Below are positions 49,329 through 61,061 of a stretch of 64,000 nt of DNA, in pieces. Source of the stretch: Gnetum montanum (Eukaryota; Streptophyta; Gnetopsida; Gnetales; Gnetaceae); the NCBI GenBank assembly GCA_015680685.1, contig MNCI01016599.1:579529-643528 (forward strand), written 5' to 3'. A model generated the notes under the pieces. The model saw only the letters and a program-made list of their open reading frames with translations, did not search any database and was not told the origin of the DNA. Every line of letters begins with the position of its first letter. Position 1 is the stretch's first letter. Made by a program: the position numbers and the translations under genes.

Positions 49329-51160
49329 GGTGATGTCAAAAACATGAAAAAATGGATTAGCATAATACCATAACATTATATGGTAAAAAATAAAGCCTTA
49401 AACATTTGTATATATATAGCTAAGGATGAAAAATATGGATAGCAATTGATTAGTACACATCCTCTAGCATATGGTTGATTAAAATAAATATCATAAAGTT
49501 CTACCCCTTATCTATTCATAAATAAAGTCAAAATCAAATAATCTATGAGGCATAAATAATCAAAGCCTACTATCCAATAATATTTCCATGTAATTTCCAA
49601 GGTTGAACTCCAAAGGCTAAACCTCAAGCACTAAAAAAAAGTATTTGTCTCAATGCAATAATCCATTAGTAACAAAATCATCATCTATTGAAAGTATATT
49701 ATCAAGTTTAGGTAGTAAAAATATATTATCAAGTTTTAAAAAATAATCCTTTATAATCAATAGCTCATGAATAACATAATCTTCCCCTTTTTTGAACATC
49801 ATTAAAAAGTTAACAAAAGTAGATTACATTTGCAAGGAGAGAGAAATAACACATGTTACTTTGAAGACATTAGATCATAAAACCACAAGAATGATCAAGG
49901 CTACATAATTGATCATGTAGAATATCTCAAAATAATAAATCATATTCTTAACATGATTCCCATAAATCAATTTTATACAACCATTCAGTTTCAAACACCA
50001 GCACAACATATATCACAAGGTAAAATATCAAAAAGTATCTTAACCATAATTAACTTATAATTTTTCCTTAGATACTTTACAAGAATTAAATAATAATAGA
50101 TCTCTTCTTGCTCATTTAAAGTAATTGCTATAATGAAAATTCTTATTGCTTGAGTGTCTTTTGATGAGAGTATCAAAAAACTCTCCCTACATTGGTGGCC
50201 TAAGAGATGATGACTATTGACAAGAACAAGCTTCCCCTACATTTGGGCGAATATTTTTCCTAGCTTCTCCTAATGTAATGAATTTGTTGTAGAGACAATG
50301 ATATTCTCTCCTTGAATCTTTTAGGATCATCTAGCTTATTATTAGATGCATCATTAATTTCTAAGATGCATCATTATTAGTAGCAACATTGTTCATCCAT
50401 TCATCATAGTGTTCAATCTACATTGCAATGCTGAGATCAAGTGTGAAGACATATGAAAATCAAAGTCTCTCATTAGTAGTATTCCTTAATCAAAAAATAA
50501 AAATTTAAAGATCAATCACCAAATTTCATTTTATCTAAGTTGTAGCAAAAATCTTTAACTAAATGTTTAATAAGGAAGATTTTTGAAATATATGAGTCCT
50601 TATGATAAAGAATCCCTTGTTAATGATAGTGTTTCCTAACTAGAGAGTCCATGGATAACATTCAAGGATCCAAACATTTGATCTTATCATAATCCATTTA
50701 AAACCATTGGAACTACAAGGAGGCAACTATAACATATTCCTAGTGTTGTGAGTTTCTTGTTATTGACTCTTCACTTGTAACTTAATATCTTATAAGATCA
50801 AGTGAGGACTTATTTGGATAAACATTCATTCAAAAATTTCCTTATCATTATTATTTATATAAAAAACCAATTAAAAACTAAGGTAAGAGGGTCAAGGAAA
50901 AAATTTATTAACTTACATACCATTACTTACTGTACTTGCTTCTAAGCATGGACATGATTAATGAAGTTTAATATGAGGTCCTTCATCATAGATTACCTTC
51001 CTTTCATTTGATCCTTACCTTTTCTAACATCAATGTATTTTTTTAAGTCTCTTATTTTATTTGAGATTGCTACTTTATGCTTGTATTCTATTTCTCCAAT
51101 TTTATTAGTCCTTTTATCAATATGTGTAGTTATCTCTTCCTCTTGCTTTTTCTCTTTGCA
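49329..51160. other. Internal non-coding part of the Copia-type element
   Basis: AT-rich sequence in which I find no reverse transcriptase, integrase or protease motifs on the minus strand. The element seems to have lost its polymerase here. Short open frames (for example 49,991-50,176) have no recognisable content. Confidence 0.45.
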
Positions 51161-52320
51161 CCTCCAAATGTTTCTAATCTACAAGTCATACATTTTAGGC
51201 TTGTTTTGATAAGACCACATAGTCAACTTATAATGCTTTGACCATAAATAATAATGGTATTTCTTATGCCAAAAACTACCATAGTAAAAATACAAAGTAA
51301 TTCTTATTTGGGCTACATGTGCAAAACTAGGTATATAGCTCCCCTTAGATGAAGTGCTTATAAATGTCTCATAGTCGAAATGTTTTTTAGTTCTCTTGTA
51401 TTGTTTGGATCTTCATCTTGTTCTTGCATGATTTGTATATTCTCCTTTCCTTTTTTTAATCTATCATTGATGAGCTTCAATTCTACAAGATCTTTTTTAA
51501 CCTACTCATGGAAAAGGATTAGGTTTTGCAACTCAGCCCATAGCTCTAAGTTTTCCTTTTTAAGATTTGAGCACTTCATATTAAGTTGAGCTATCTCTAG
51601 TTCTTTAGTATGCAAGGACTTTTTCATTTTGATGCATAAGATTTGAAATGAGATTATCTTATTGCAAAGTATATCATACCTTTTTTTAATGGAACATTTA
51701 CATTCTTCATCTTCTTCTATAGTATTGGAGATGGGATCTTTATGTGCAAGAGCCATGTAGACAAGATGTGAGTGTGTTAATGGTTCATCAAATTCTTCTT
51801 CACTGAACTCATCATCCCAGCTAGTTTAGAGGTTTTAGCCTTCTTATATTCTTAAGCTTCATCATCAAGTTTGGATCATTCACGGGTTCTTGATTAGCCA
51901 AGGAAATGCATAAAAGATGTCAATCTTTGAGTGTATTGCTTATTTCCTCTTTGTCATCCAAACTTGTATAGATATTCCTTTCTTAACTAGACTCTTTCTC
52001 TTGTAACTTGTAAGCACTAGGTTATTTTGAGGTCATATGGCCTCTTCCACAAAATATCCAACATTTTAAAGAAGAGGTATTAAAATTTGAAATTTTAGAT
52101 TGCTTACCTTTTTTCTTACCTTTTTTTTCCAATATGCTACTGATGAGTTGAATGCATCCATCCAAGATAAATGTGCATACTATGAACCTCACATACATGG
52201 ATAAAATTTGCATTCGAGCCTTTCAAATTGTAAAGTTAACTCCATTGAATATCAGTGGCTTGATGTATGATCCTCCTTCCATCATTCACTCTTGAGTTGT
52301 TACACTCAAAATTGGGAGTA
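51160..52320 (-). pseudogene. Degraded gag of the Copia-type element
   Basis: Minus-strand reading follows the primer site. At 52,213-52,022 a Lys-rich stretch (EKKGKKKGKQSK) precedes a zinc-knuckle remnant, KCWIFCGRGHMTSK. At 51,756-51,502 there is an acidic patch (IEEDEECKCS) followed by a coiled coil (ELEIAQLNMKCSNLKKENLE). Knuckle, acidic patch, then coiled coil is the order seen in the C-terminal Gag of many plant Ty1/Copia elements. Further coding text to about 51,160 contains WSKHYKL and Lys/Glu-rich words. The upstream main Gag domain is not readable. Confidence 0.5.
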
Positions 52321-52324
52321 CCAA

Positions 52325-52336
52325 GCATTGATACCA
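52325..52336 (-). other. iMet-type primer-binding site of the Copia-type element
   Basis: The minus strand reads TGGTATCAATGC just inside the 5' LTR. It differs at one or two places from the plant initiator-Met site TGGTATCAGAGC. Confidence 0.7.
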
Positions 52337-53254
52337 CTTTAAAATTAAGAACTTATCAGGGGAGATTAAATAAATTTTCCAATTTTAATAATTAAGAAAC
52401 AAAATTTCACACAAAGTATGTGGTTTTCCAACTTGTGTACATCTACACTCAAAGGGTACAATCTTTACATACCTCTAGAATTTGTTCCTTAAAACATATG
52501 TTTTAAAGGGCATCACATGCTTTACAAAGTTTGAGCTCTATAAGAATTTTTTTCTCTTAAAAAGCACACTCAACCCTGCAAGGTTCCAACAAGCTTAAAA
52601 TGTGGTTTCAAGAATTCCATGATCTTTATAATTATATAAGCTCTACATGGAGTGTTTTCTCACTAGAAACACACTCAATTTTGCAAGGTCTCAAAAATTT
52701 CAACAGATGCCTTCCATAAGAGACACATAAACCCCATAGGGTGAAAAAGGGATAAAAAGAATCAAGGATATAATGTAACCACAATTTACTAATTCCTTGA
52801 TTTAAGGAACTCAACATATAAATTACAACTCACAAAAGATAGAGAATTGAAGATCAAAATAATTCACAAGACTTATATGATGAAGGATGACTTTATGAAC
52901 AATGATTTTTATTTTCACAAGAATGCCATTCTATTTTATAGTCTTTTTACTTTCAAAATACTTCTTGGAATTCATAAAAGGGATAGGAAATAGCTAGTTG
53001 AAACATCCCATTCAAGCTTGAGATGTCTTATTGAAAACTAGCCACATGCAGGAGGAACTTTCCACTTAAAATTAAGACATATTACTTGAGATGTTCTAAG
53101 TAGGATGTCCCAACAATAATTGGGACATTTGTTGTTTCTATGGGATGTCTAGCCTAAAACTATGCTTTCATCTCTAGGACATCTACTAATCTCTTGGGAT
53201 ATCTAGGAAGATTCTAGAATACCTTCTTTTGGCTTGTAGAATTCATTTTCCAGT

Positions 53255-54134
53255 TGATGAGACACATTTTTCATAGGCCACGATATCGCGTACGCGATAT
53301 CGCGTCTTCCCTACGATATCGTGTACTCGATATCATAGTCCATCGCCATATTTATAAATAAGACGTGGCTCCCCCTTGTACAGAAAATAGGAGTTAGAAG
53401 TAGCGAAGCTCTGGTAGTTTGAGCCCTCTAGAGTTAGATTATTTTCCCATGTCTACCCGCAGTGTGGTGAATGTAATTGTACAGTGTCTTTATTCAAGTG
53501 TGCCGTACTTGGACACACACATGACCAGCAATAAAGATCGAGATTACTTTATCATTGTAGCATTCACTTTGTTATTTATTTATTTAATGTTATTTACTAT
53601 TTTCTCTCTCACCCTTAAACTCCTAGATCGTGGAACGAGTACGACTTGATTACGAGCATTTAAGTGTGACTACTTGGTAACCCAGTGGCATAGCTAGGAT
53701 CTATGCTTGGTAACCCAGTGGCATATATGGGATCTACGCTTGGTAATCCCAGTGGTGTACCTAGGATTTATGCTTGGTAATCCTAATGGTAGTCATGCAT
53801 GAGGTCCAAGATGTGTACGGTTGATCAAGGAATCGGTTGCTCGTCGCACTTAGGCTAGATTAGATTTTCTTATCCTTTTCCTCCTAGCTTAACTTAGTTA
53901 ATATTATTTTCCATTGCCTTCAGGAGTAGCATAGATTAGGAACACATCATATGACTCATCTGGACTATACCATATGTGACAAGTACAGTACTAGTTCAGG
54001 TGGGAAGATAGCGAAGTGCGACCTAAGGATAACTGTCTAGGTGCCACAACTAGTCCGTCTGTGGAGTTTGACCAGATCGTTCATGCTATGCTCGTTTCAT
54101 ATGGTTGAGTGTAGGGGTACCTCACCACTCATCA
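53255..54134 (+). mobile_element. 5' LTR of the Athila-like element
   Basis: Upstream of TATAAATA (53,353-53,360) lies a 22-base perfect palindrome at 53,281-53,302, made of two CGATATCG-containing halves around GCGTACGC. A degenerate second pair (ACGATATCGT, TCGATATCAT) follows. AATAAA is at 53,530-53,535. Three and a half 33-base units beginning (A/G)CTTGGTAAYCC lie at about 53,672-53,790. The open stretch at 53,419-53,649 is not conserved as a protein. Confidence 0.85.
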
Positions 54135-54135
54135 T

Positions 54136-54153
54136 TGGCGTCGTTTCCGTGGA
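54136..54153 (+). other. tRNA-Asp-type primer-binding site
   Basis: TGGCGTCGTTTCCGTGGA begins two bases after the LTR end. It resembles TGGCGCCGTTGCCGGGGA, complementary to the 3' end of plant tRNA-Asp, with three substitutions. Confidence 0.75.
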
Positions 54154-54248
54154 AGGTGCTAGTTATCTAGATTAGTTAAATCATACAAGGTTGCTATATA
54201 AGGACTTAATGATATATCTCTTAGAAAGAAGAATAATTATTAAAAGTC

Positions 54249-56254
54249 ATGCCTAAATTCACACACAACTTCACAATGTCTCTCCTACAAGATGATAATA
54301 ACACCACACTTAGTGAGGAAGTTCATTGGAGAACCAATGAACTATATGACGAGGAAGATTGGAGTATACAACCTGAAGTGGGAGTTTCTTCTAAACATGA
54401 AAAAAAACAATGTCATCACAACACATGAAGACATACCTTACCCAATGATGATGAACCGCCACTGGCCACTACAAGCCTAATGCAAATACAAGAGGCTGTT
54501 CGAATCTCACATAGGCATTGTAAAGAGAGCCGTCTACCCAGGTTCAATTTAAATAACTTTTCCAAATTTTCAAGAGGCTATGACTTATATCCGCATCAAC
54601 ATTACTAGCCTTCTATGATGCCTGCACATGGAATAACATTGATAATGGTTGGCAAAAACTTAAGCTCTTTCCTATGACACTTGTTGACCAAGCTAAAGTA
54701 TGGTATAGATCGTTAAAACCAAATTCGATATGATGCTGGTCAATGATGGTAGAGGTGTTTAACAAAAAATAGCAAACCTATGCAAGAGTGTCAGCCTTGA
54801 GGAAAAAAATCCAAGGATGGAAACATGCACAACATGAACCCTTGGACATGGCCTTAGAAAGATATTATGCACTATTAAACAATTGTCCAGGCCATGGGTT
54901 TTCCGAGGAAAGGCTAATGTACCATATTATCGATGGGCTACGTAATGAAACAAGAGAGACATTAGGAACGTATGCCCAAGGTCAACTTTATGAACTACGA
55001 ACCCATCAAATCCAAGATCTTATTAAGAAAGTAGCAAAAGAAGAAGGAGAATTAGCTAGATGGGAGAATTTTGAGAAACATCAACGGGACCAAAATTTCA
55101 ACTTAACAAAGATCCTTGATCATAACAAGGAGAAATCAACAAATCTCAATGTGGAAACATCATCTTTTCCAATACAAAAATCGTTAGAAGAAGCCGAGGC
55201 AAAGATCAATAAGATTTTGGAATGGAAGAATCAAAAGTGTGGAGAATACATCAACATCATTGGAGATAGAGTTTTGACAACCGAAGAAGTAGGACAAAAT
55301 AGTAGACATTCGGAAAAGAAGAATAAAGGGAATAAGTGCTCAACTGCCAATTCTACGTATGAATGCAGCCTATGCTTGTACGATCACCCCAAGGGCTAAT
55401 GCACAATATTGTTACATCTACATGAGCATTGGAAAAATACGCTACATCCAGAGTTCGTACAGAGATACTGTGTTAGACCATAGTGGAAACCATCCCAGTC
55501 GTGGGGGAGACCACCCTTAGACTAGAGGCACCCTTCATGTTTTCCAAATTCAAATGCTTATCACGTTCAACATCCTGTTTCTCCATTCGAGCCACCATAC
55601 TCTATCTCACCACAATGCCATTCTCCACAATACTATCAACCCATGCCTCCAACACAACCGCCACCTTATGCATCTTATACTACTCCTAACTTTCAACATT
55701 CTTATTCTTTTCCTCCTTCCACAATGTCACCAACTATTCCTAAGGTGTTTGTACCACCACAACCCACGAACAACACTTGTGCTACTGCTACTAACAGTAG
55801 TGAACAGCCTCCTCAACATCAAAAGTGTCCTTTCTTTAAACACGGCCATAGGAAGGGACAACACAATTTTGAGGCCACTGCATCTTCCAACCCAGCGCAA
55901 GTCCAACCCTGTGGTGCACCCTTACCTTCAAACCCAATGCCTCATGTAACTTCATCAGGGCCACCAACTTACACTCCAACAACTATACGGCCCAATGAAC
56001 ACAACCATGGGAGGCATCATCCTAATCCTTGCATACCATCTAACGGTCATCAACATCATAGTGGATCAACTCGTTATCCAGGAACTACATCGTATAAAGT
56101 GTCCCACTATGCTTATTATGAAGTGTGTGAAATCCAAGGGGATAAGTATGAACCAATTTCAATACTTCCAATATGCGAGGATCCTTATTTCCCATTTATT
56201 AATCCTTGTCATACTCAAGTGTTTAGTTATGGGGGATACCCCCCATTTCAATGA
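54249..56254 (+). pseudogene. Gag of the Athila-like element
   Basis: The first ATG at 54,249 opens a frame that reads through one TGA and reaches the Gag domain near 54,600, after which the frame changes. The Gag domain at about 54,660-55,000 includes LVDQAKVWYRSL, a TAG, and later LERYYALLNNCPGHGFSEE and IDGLRNETR. A helical Lys/Glu-rich part runs to 55,320. A zinc-knuckle-like CSLCLYDHPKG ends in a TAA followed by C. The same frame continues at 55,643-56,254 as a Pro/Gln/Thr-rich tail with one more Cys/His cluster (CPFFKHGHRKGQH). The longest uninterrupted piece is 203 codons (54,788-55,399). No protease is visible. Confidence 0.7.
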
Positions 56255-57600
56255 CAAGTAGGATTAATAAATATTTTTCATTTTCTTTAATTTTTCAACT
56301 TTTTGTTTTTCAGTTTTTCATTTTTCAACTTTTTGTTTTAACATTTTGTGTGTTTGTATTTTCATGTTTGTGTAAGTAATCTCATATACAAATAAAACAC
56401 TCATGTAGATCGTTGGTTGAGGTGCGTTTTATGTTATTAAGTCATGAGTAATCAATTATTTGGAATAGTGAGCCCACTACATCCACTCATCCACTCTATA
56501 AATAAGAGGTTTTATTCGAGGTTACAGTGATATTCTTGAAATTTCTAAACTTAAAATTAATGTTGTGTTCATTGTACCCAGAATGAAGAAGGATGGACCA
56601 AGAGGGAATGATTAGGGTGTGACATCAAGGGGACTTGTGGATTCTCTTTGGTGACCCTTACGATTTTGGGACTTGTGGATTGGGAGTTATCCTTGTAGAT
56701 CTAATGAAAAATGGGAGTAAGAGTAATCAAAAGGGCACTTAAAAATCAAACGTTGTTCTAGGAGGTCCCATTGGAAATACATGCACCCATGCCTAAAGGT
56801 TGGTGGCTTCTCTAGATTTAGTAAAGAGAAAAAAGAAAAAAAAAACAAACAAGAAAAAGAAAAAGAAAGTGCCATAAAACAAAAATCACTCCTCCCTTGT
56901 ACTAAATGCCAAGTGATCGTACGCCTTGTTGTTATGGTACTCTCATAGTTGTTTATCATGTGATGAAAAAATGCGATCTTACTGATTAGAGGGATGGACT
57001 TGGTTCTAATCTTGGAAGGATGGGTTAATGACATATTAATCATGCTTTACACGCAAGATTCATTGTGCCCTGGGTCAGTTACCTCATGTCCCAATCTCTA
57101 CGATCCCTTCTATAGTTCATTTCATGTCATTGTTCAGGTAATTGTAGCTCATGTCCCGTGTAGCATAGAATTTTCATCTAATTTCAGTGATATTTACATG
57201 CATGTGTTTTGTGGAGTTGGTGCGGATTAAATTTAACCCTTCTAGTGCCCATGGACACTTTAAGTGTGGTTACACAAGGGAATTATAGGTTGAAACCTAC
57301 TTTGGGGAGGATCCACTTGTGTAATTTTTTTGTAATTTTCACTAATTCTCTAGTTCAAACACACAATTTCTTACCCTCAACTTAATTTTTCATAGTTCTC
57401 TTTCCCCATTATTATCCATCTATCATTTAAACGTTCCAATGTACCATTACATTCCAGTTTTTTGTAACTGCCATATTTTTATTGCTACAGTTCACATCAT
57501 TATCATTAAGAGTGCCTCTCGAATCAATGTAATTACCCTTCAATATATTAATACTTGCTAATGTCCTCAATAGTTAACATTAATTTCAAGAAAATAATTC
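56255..57600. other. Spacer where polymerase would be expected
   Basis: No motif of protease, reverse transcriptase, RNase H or integrase is found in any frame. It holds a T-rich stretch with TTTTTCAACTTTTTG repeats at 56,290-56,345 and a purine-rich tract at 56,820-56,880. The minus-strand open frame 56,687-57,043 is rich in Phe/Ser and comes from that purine tract. Nothing else is supported. Confidence 0.4.
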
Positions 57601-57639
57601 AAAATTCGATATTTTCATGTGTCTCACATTAGTGTACAT

Positions 57640-57700
57640 GATGTACCGTACGCGATATTGCATCCTATTTTTCTATAAATAGGAACCCCCGCTGCAACAC
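57640..57700 (+). promoter_or_regulatory. Internal promoter resembling the LTR promoter
   Basis: ACGCGATATTGCATCC, a decayed form of the LTR box ACGCGATATCGCGTCC, lies 20 bases upstream of TATAAATA at 57,674-57,681. In the solo LTR the same box-to-TATA distance is 24 bases. A leader of about 470 bases with possible intron signals (an AG directly before the ATG) leads to the ORF at 58,151. This suggests that the accessory ORF has its own start of transcription. Confidence 0.45.
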
Positions 57701-58150
57701 TTAGCATCATTTTGCCATTTATGTGAGGGGATTTTTTGAAATTTTTCTCTGCGACTTGCGATTGCATGACCCTTGCTTTTTCTCTCATATCTCACGCGTT
57801 GGTATTCTAATTTTAATTCTGTTTAAACTTGCTTGAATCCGGAGTGTTTAGCTTAGTCGTGGGGGAGAGACACTTATCGAAAAGTGACTAACATTTTTGA
57901 AATTTATCATCGCCAAAAGGATATCAATTAGGGTAATTAAAATTAACAGTTAGAAAAATTGTGCCAAAAAGTCATATGACCTTAGGTACACCAGGAGATT
58001 AAAATGAAATCCACCTAAGTCATAGGACCCATTATTATAATTTTTGGTCACGATCAAATGATAACATTAGATCTTTAATTAAAGAAATGTAGTAAGGTAT
58101 AACTTGACTTTAAAAACAACCTTACTAACGTTTAGCTCGTGTGATCATAG

Positions 58151-59702
58151 ATGGCCCTGAAACGTGCATAGCAAGAGGGTCCTATTCAAGGTGGAGCAAA
58201 CAAACCTTGGAGAGGTGGAAGACGGGTCCCTGCCAAACAACATGCAGAATAGGAGGTGTAATCATTCAACATCCATCAAGAAGAACCTCCTACAAGATGG
58301 TCTGGGTAGGCAGAAAGAGGAGCTGCTACTGTGCCTGAACTAGGACAACAACTCACGTTGCCCCCAGAGTGTGTTTAGGCTATCCATACGAAGTCCATAG
58401 TTGCTACGGTGATTGTGGAGCTAAACTTCAAATCTTTTGTAGTGTTTGTTCCTAAGGCTATTAGGGATCACCTCAAGGGGTCTCCCTTATGGCTTGTCCT
58501 CTCTGAATGCGGTGCCTGGTACTTAGGTGAAATGTACAAGTTTTGACACAATAAGGAGTAAGGCACCATAGTTAACATTTGTGGTGTGACAGTAGAATTT
58601 TCTACACAGGCGATTTCGGAAGTGTTAAACCTTCTGAATTCAGGCCCCCATGTTGCTCGGTTATCTACCTAATGCAATTAACAAAGCTAATTGTAGAAAA
58701 TAAGAAGATGGTAGAAGAAAAGGAGATGGCCACTTGGGATGCCTCTGCAGCAAGAGCGCAAAATCATGCACATATTAAGGCACTCAAGGCCTTAGAAGAA
58801 GAAAACAAGTAGTTGGTTGTTGATAACCTTTGGTTGACCTCTATAGAGAAACAAACGAATATTCTCAATGAACACTTTCATTAGTTGTGAGAATAGTTCA
58901 TTCAAGTCAACTGAGATGTAATTCATTTAGCTAGAGAGAACTGAACCCTCTCAATGAAGGAGGTATGCGCTATTCGCCAGAAATCAGCCATCGAGATAAG
59001 AACGTGGCAGAATGAGGCTAAACAATAGGAGAAGCTGAAGGAGCATTTTCGTGATCAGGTGAGGATGTACAAACAAATCCTGGAGAAGGAGATCCATATG
59101 GCCAAGGCTCAAATCAACAGCATCAGTGCTCAGCACACTGATTAGAGGGCCATATTGGACACTTACACCTTCGCCCACGAAGTGGAAGTTAAGAACTGAG
59201 ACCTGCAGATCCAAGACTTGACCAAATACATGGAGTTGGAAAACCTTAGATATGCCAACTTGGCCATGTTAACAGCAGGATGCCTGAGGTCTGAGCTCAA
59301 GCAGTAGAGCGTAAGAAGCTGGCTAAGAAACTTGATGTTGCAAATTCTGAACTTATGGTTATAAAAGAAAGCTACCAGGGATAGAAAGATGTTGCAGTCG
59401 ACTTGGCTCGATGGCTAACAAAGCTTCACGAATACAAAGACAAAGCCAAAGCCTATGAAGAGGATTGACGAGTGTTTGTGACATGGTATGTCAAAGCTAG
59501 TCAAATGTTCCTGCAACTACCTTACCTGTGGGAAGTGCCGACTATGTCAAACATCAAAACACTCACATGGATGGCACAAGACCCTCGAACCAAAGAGGAG
59601 GAAATCCAGGCCATACTTCAACGCCATCAAGTTTCAAAGTCTGGAGCACAAGACAAAGGGAAAGCACCCATGGAGGAGCCACAACCACCAGGAACTACAT
59701 GA
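58151..59702 (+). pseudogene. Accessory ORF of the Athila-like element: globular head plus coiled coil
   Basis: The proposed start is ATG 58,151, directly after an AG (acceptor-like CATAG). The N-terminal part is basic and Gly/Arg-rich (GGANKPWRGGRR). The head includes FVVFVPKAIRDHL and VTVEFSTQAISEVLNLLN. From about 58,670 the frame shifts and a long coiled coil follows (MVEEKEMATWDASAARAQ; LKEHFRDQVRMYKQILEKE). A second shift lies near 59,300. The C-terminal part, about 59,310-59,702, ends in GKAPMEEPQPPGTT. Around ten stops occur, all explicable as transitions from Gln, Arg or Trp codons. The function is unknown. Extra ORFs of this type are known from plant Athila and Tat elements. Confidence 0.55.
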
Positions 59703-59861
59703 GTTCCCCATTTTTTTAGTTGTAGTATTTTTTCTCTGTGTTGTGTCTTCCCACACTGCGACATTATTTCATTTCTTTTCCTAATTAATAATCCCATACC
59801 TATCCATTGTGTAATCAATGAAGCTTGTTTTCTTTTTAACTTGAGGATGAGTTTTTATTCA

Positions 59862-59873
59862 GTCATGGGGGTA
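59862..59873 (+). other. Purine-rich tract before the 3' LTR
   Basis: GTCATGGGGGTA directly precedes the TGATGAG start of the 3' LTR. It is shorter and less pure than most polypurine tracts, but in the correct place. Confidence 0.5.
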
Positions 59874-60737
59874 TGATGAGATGCGTTTTGCATTGGCCAC
59901 GATATCACATCCCTTGTGATATCACGTACGCGATATCGTAGTCCGCCGCCATATCTATAAATAAGATACGGCTCCCCCTTGTACAGAAAATAGGAGTTAG
60001 AAGTAGCGAAGCTCTAGCAGTTTGATCCCTCTAGAGTTAGATTATTTTCCCGTGTCTACCCAGACTGTGGTGAATGTAATTGTACGGTGTCTTTATTTGA
60101 GTGTGCCGTACTTGGACACACACATGACCAATAATAAAGATCAAGATTATTTCATCATTGCAGCATTCACTTTGTTATTTATTTATTTAATGTTATTTAC
60201 TATTTTCTCTCTCACCCTTAAACTCCTAGATTGTGGAACAAGTATGACTTGATTACGAGCATTTAAGTGTGACTACTTGGTAACCTAGTGGTGTAGCTAG
60301 GATCTACGCTTGGTAACCTAGTGGTGTATCTAGGATCTGCGCTTGGTAATCCTAGTGGCATACCTAGGATCTATGGTTGGTAATCCTAGTGGTAGTCATG
60401 CACGAGGTCCAAGATGTGTATGGTTGATCAAGGAATCGGTTGCTCATCACACTTAGGCTAGATTAGATTTTCTTATCCTTTTCCTCCTAGCTTAGCTTAG
60501 TTAATATTCTTTTCCATTGTCTTTAGGAGTAGCATAGATTAGGAACACATCATACGTCTCATCTGGACTAAACCATATATGACAAGTACAATACTAGTCC
60601 AGGTGGGAAGACAACGAAGTGCGACCTAAGGATAACTGTCTAGGTGCCACAACTAGTCCGTCTGTGGAGTTCGACCAGATCGCACATGCTACGCTCATTT
60701 CGTATGGTTGAGTGTAGGGGTACCTCACCACTCATCA
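59874..60737 (+). mobile_element. 3' LTR of the Athila-like element
   Basis: Begins TGATGAGATG and ends CTCATCA. TATAAATA is at 59,956-59,963 and AATAAA at 60,133-60,138. One palindrome pair fewer than the 5' LTR is present, and two of its CG words have become CA or TG (GTGATATCAC). The CTTGGTAA repeats are at about 60,274-60,390. CCAGT follows immediately. Confidence 0.85.
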
Positions 60738-61061
60738 CCAGTTGAGACTTTTTTTCATCTCATATTGGTAACTCATCTCTCATCTTGATTCCATTTTTCT
60801 CTTTTTCCTGATCTCATCTTGTCACTATAAAATTCTTGCTTATGCTCTTGTCTTGATATCATCATGCTCTTGGTTTTTCTCATCTCGATCTTATCTTACT
60901 CTTGATTGTGCTCTTGTCCTGATCTCATCATGCTCTTCATTTTTCTCTTGTCTTAATCTCATAGAATCCTTGTCTTGCTCTTTACTACTCCTACAAGACC
61001 ACACAAACACATTTTCCACATTCTCCATCCTCTAATACTTTTACATACCAAAAGGTCAACA

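Larger units (their letters stand above)
53250..60742 (+). mobile_element. Complete non-autonomous Athila-like LTR retrotransposon
   Basis: The 880-base 5' LTR and 864-base 3' LTR begin TGATGAG and end CTCATCA. CCAGT flanks the element at 53,250-53,254 and 60,738-60,742. Its primer site matches plant tRNA-Asp. Gag is recognisable and a second coiled-coil ORF lies near the 3' end. There is no reverse transcriptase, RNase H or integrase in between, so mobility must have depended on enzymes supplied elsewhere. The LTRs differ mostly by transitions plus one extra palindromic block. Assignment to the Athila side of Ty3/Gypsy rests on the primer type and the extra ORF, and is tentative. Confidence 0.85.
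52338..61061 (-). mobile_element. 5' LTR of the Copia-type element, split by the Athila-like insertion
   Basis: The two pieces, 52,338-53,249 and 60,738-61,061, join to give a copy of the 47,008-49,314 LTR. The left piece contains the empty counterpart of the solo-LTR site. The right piece has the same TCTTGTCTTGAT-type tandem phrases at 60,770-60,965. The minus-strand start TGTTGACC is the complement of 61,054-61,061. Confidence 0.75.

Noticed and set aside
55554-55949. 131-codon frame overlapping the gag tail
   Set aside because: It is a shadow of the Pro-rich gag tail, which continues the main gag frame at 55,643-56,254.
56687-57043. 118-codon minus-strand frame with Phe/Ser-rich text resembling membrane segments
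   Set aside because: It is generated by a purine-rich low-complexity tract on the plus strand and has no homologue in the window.
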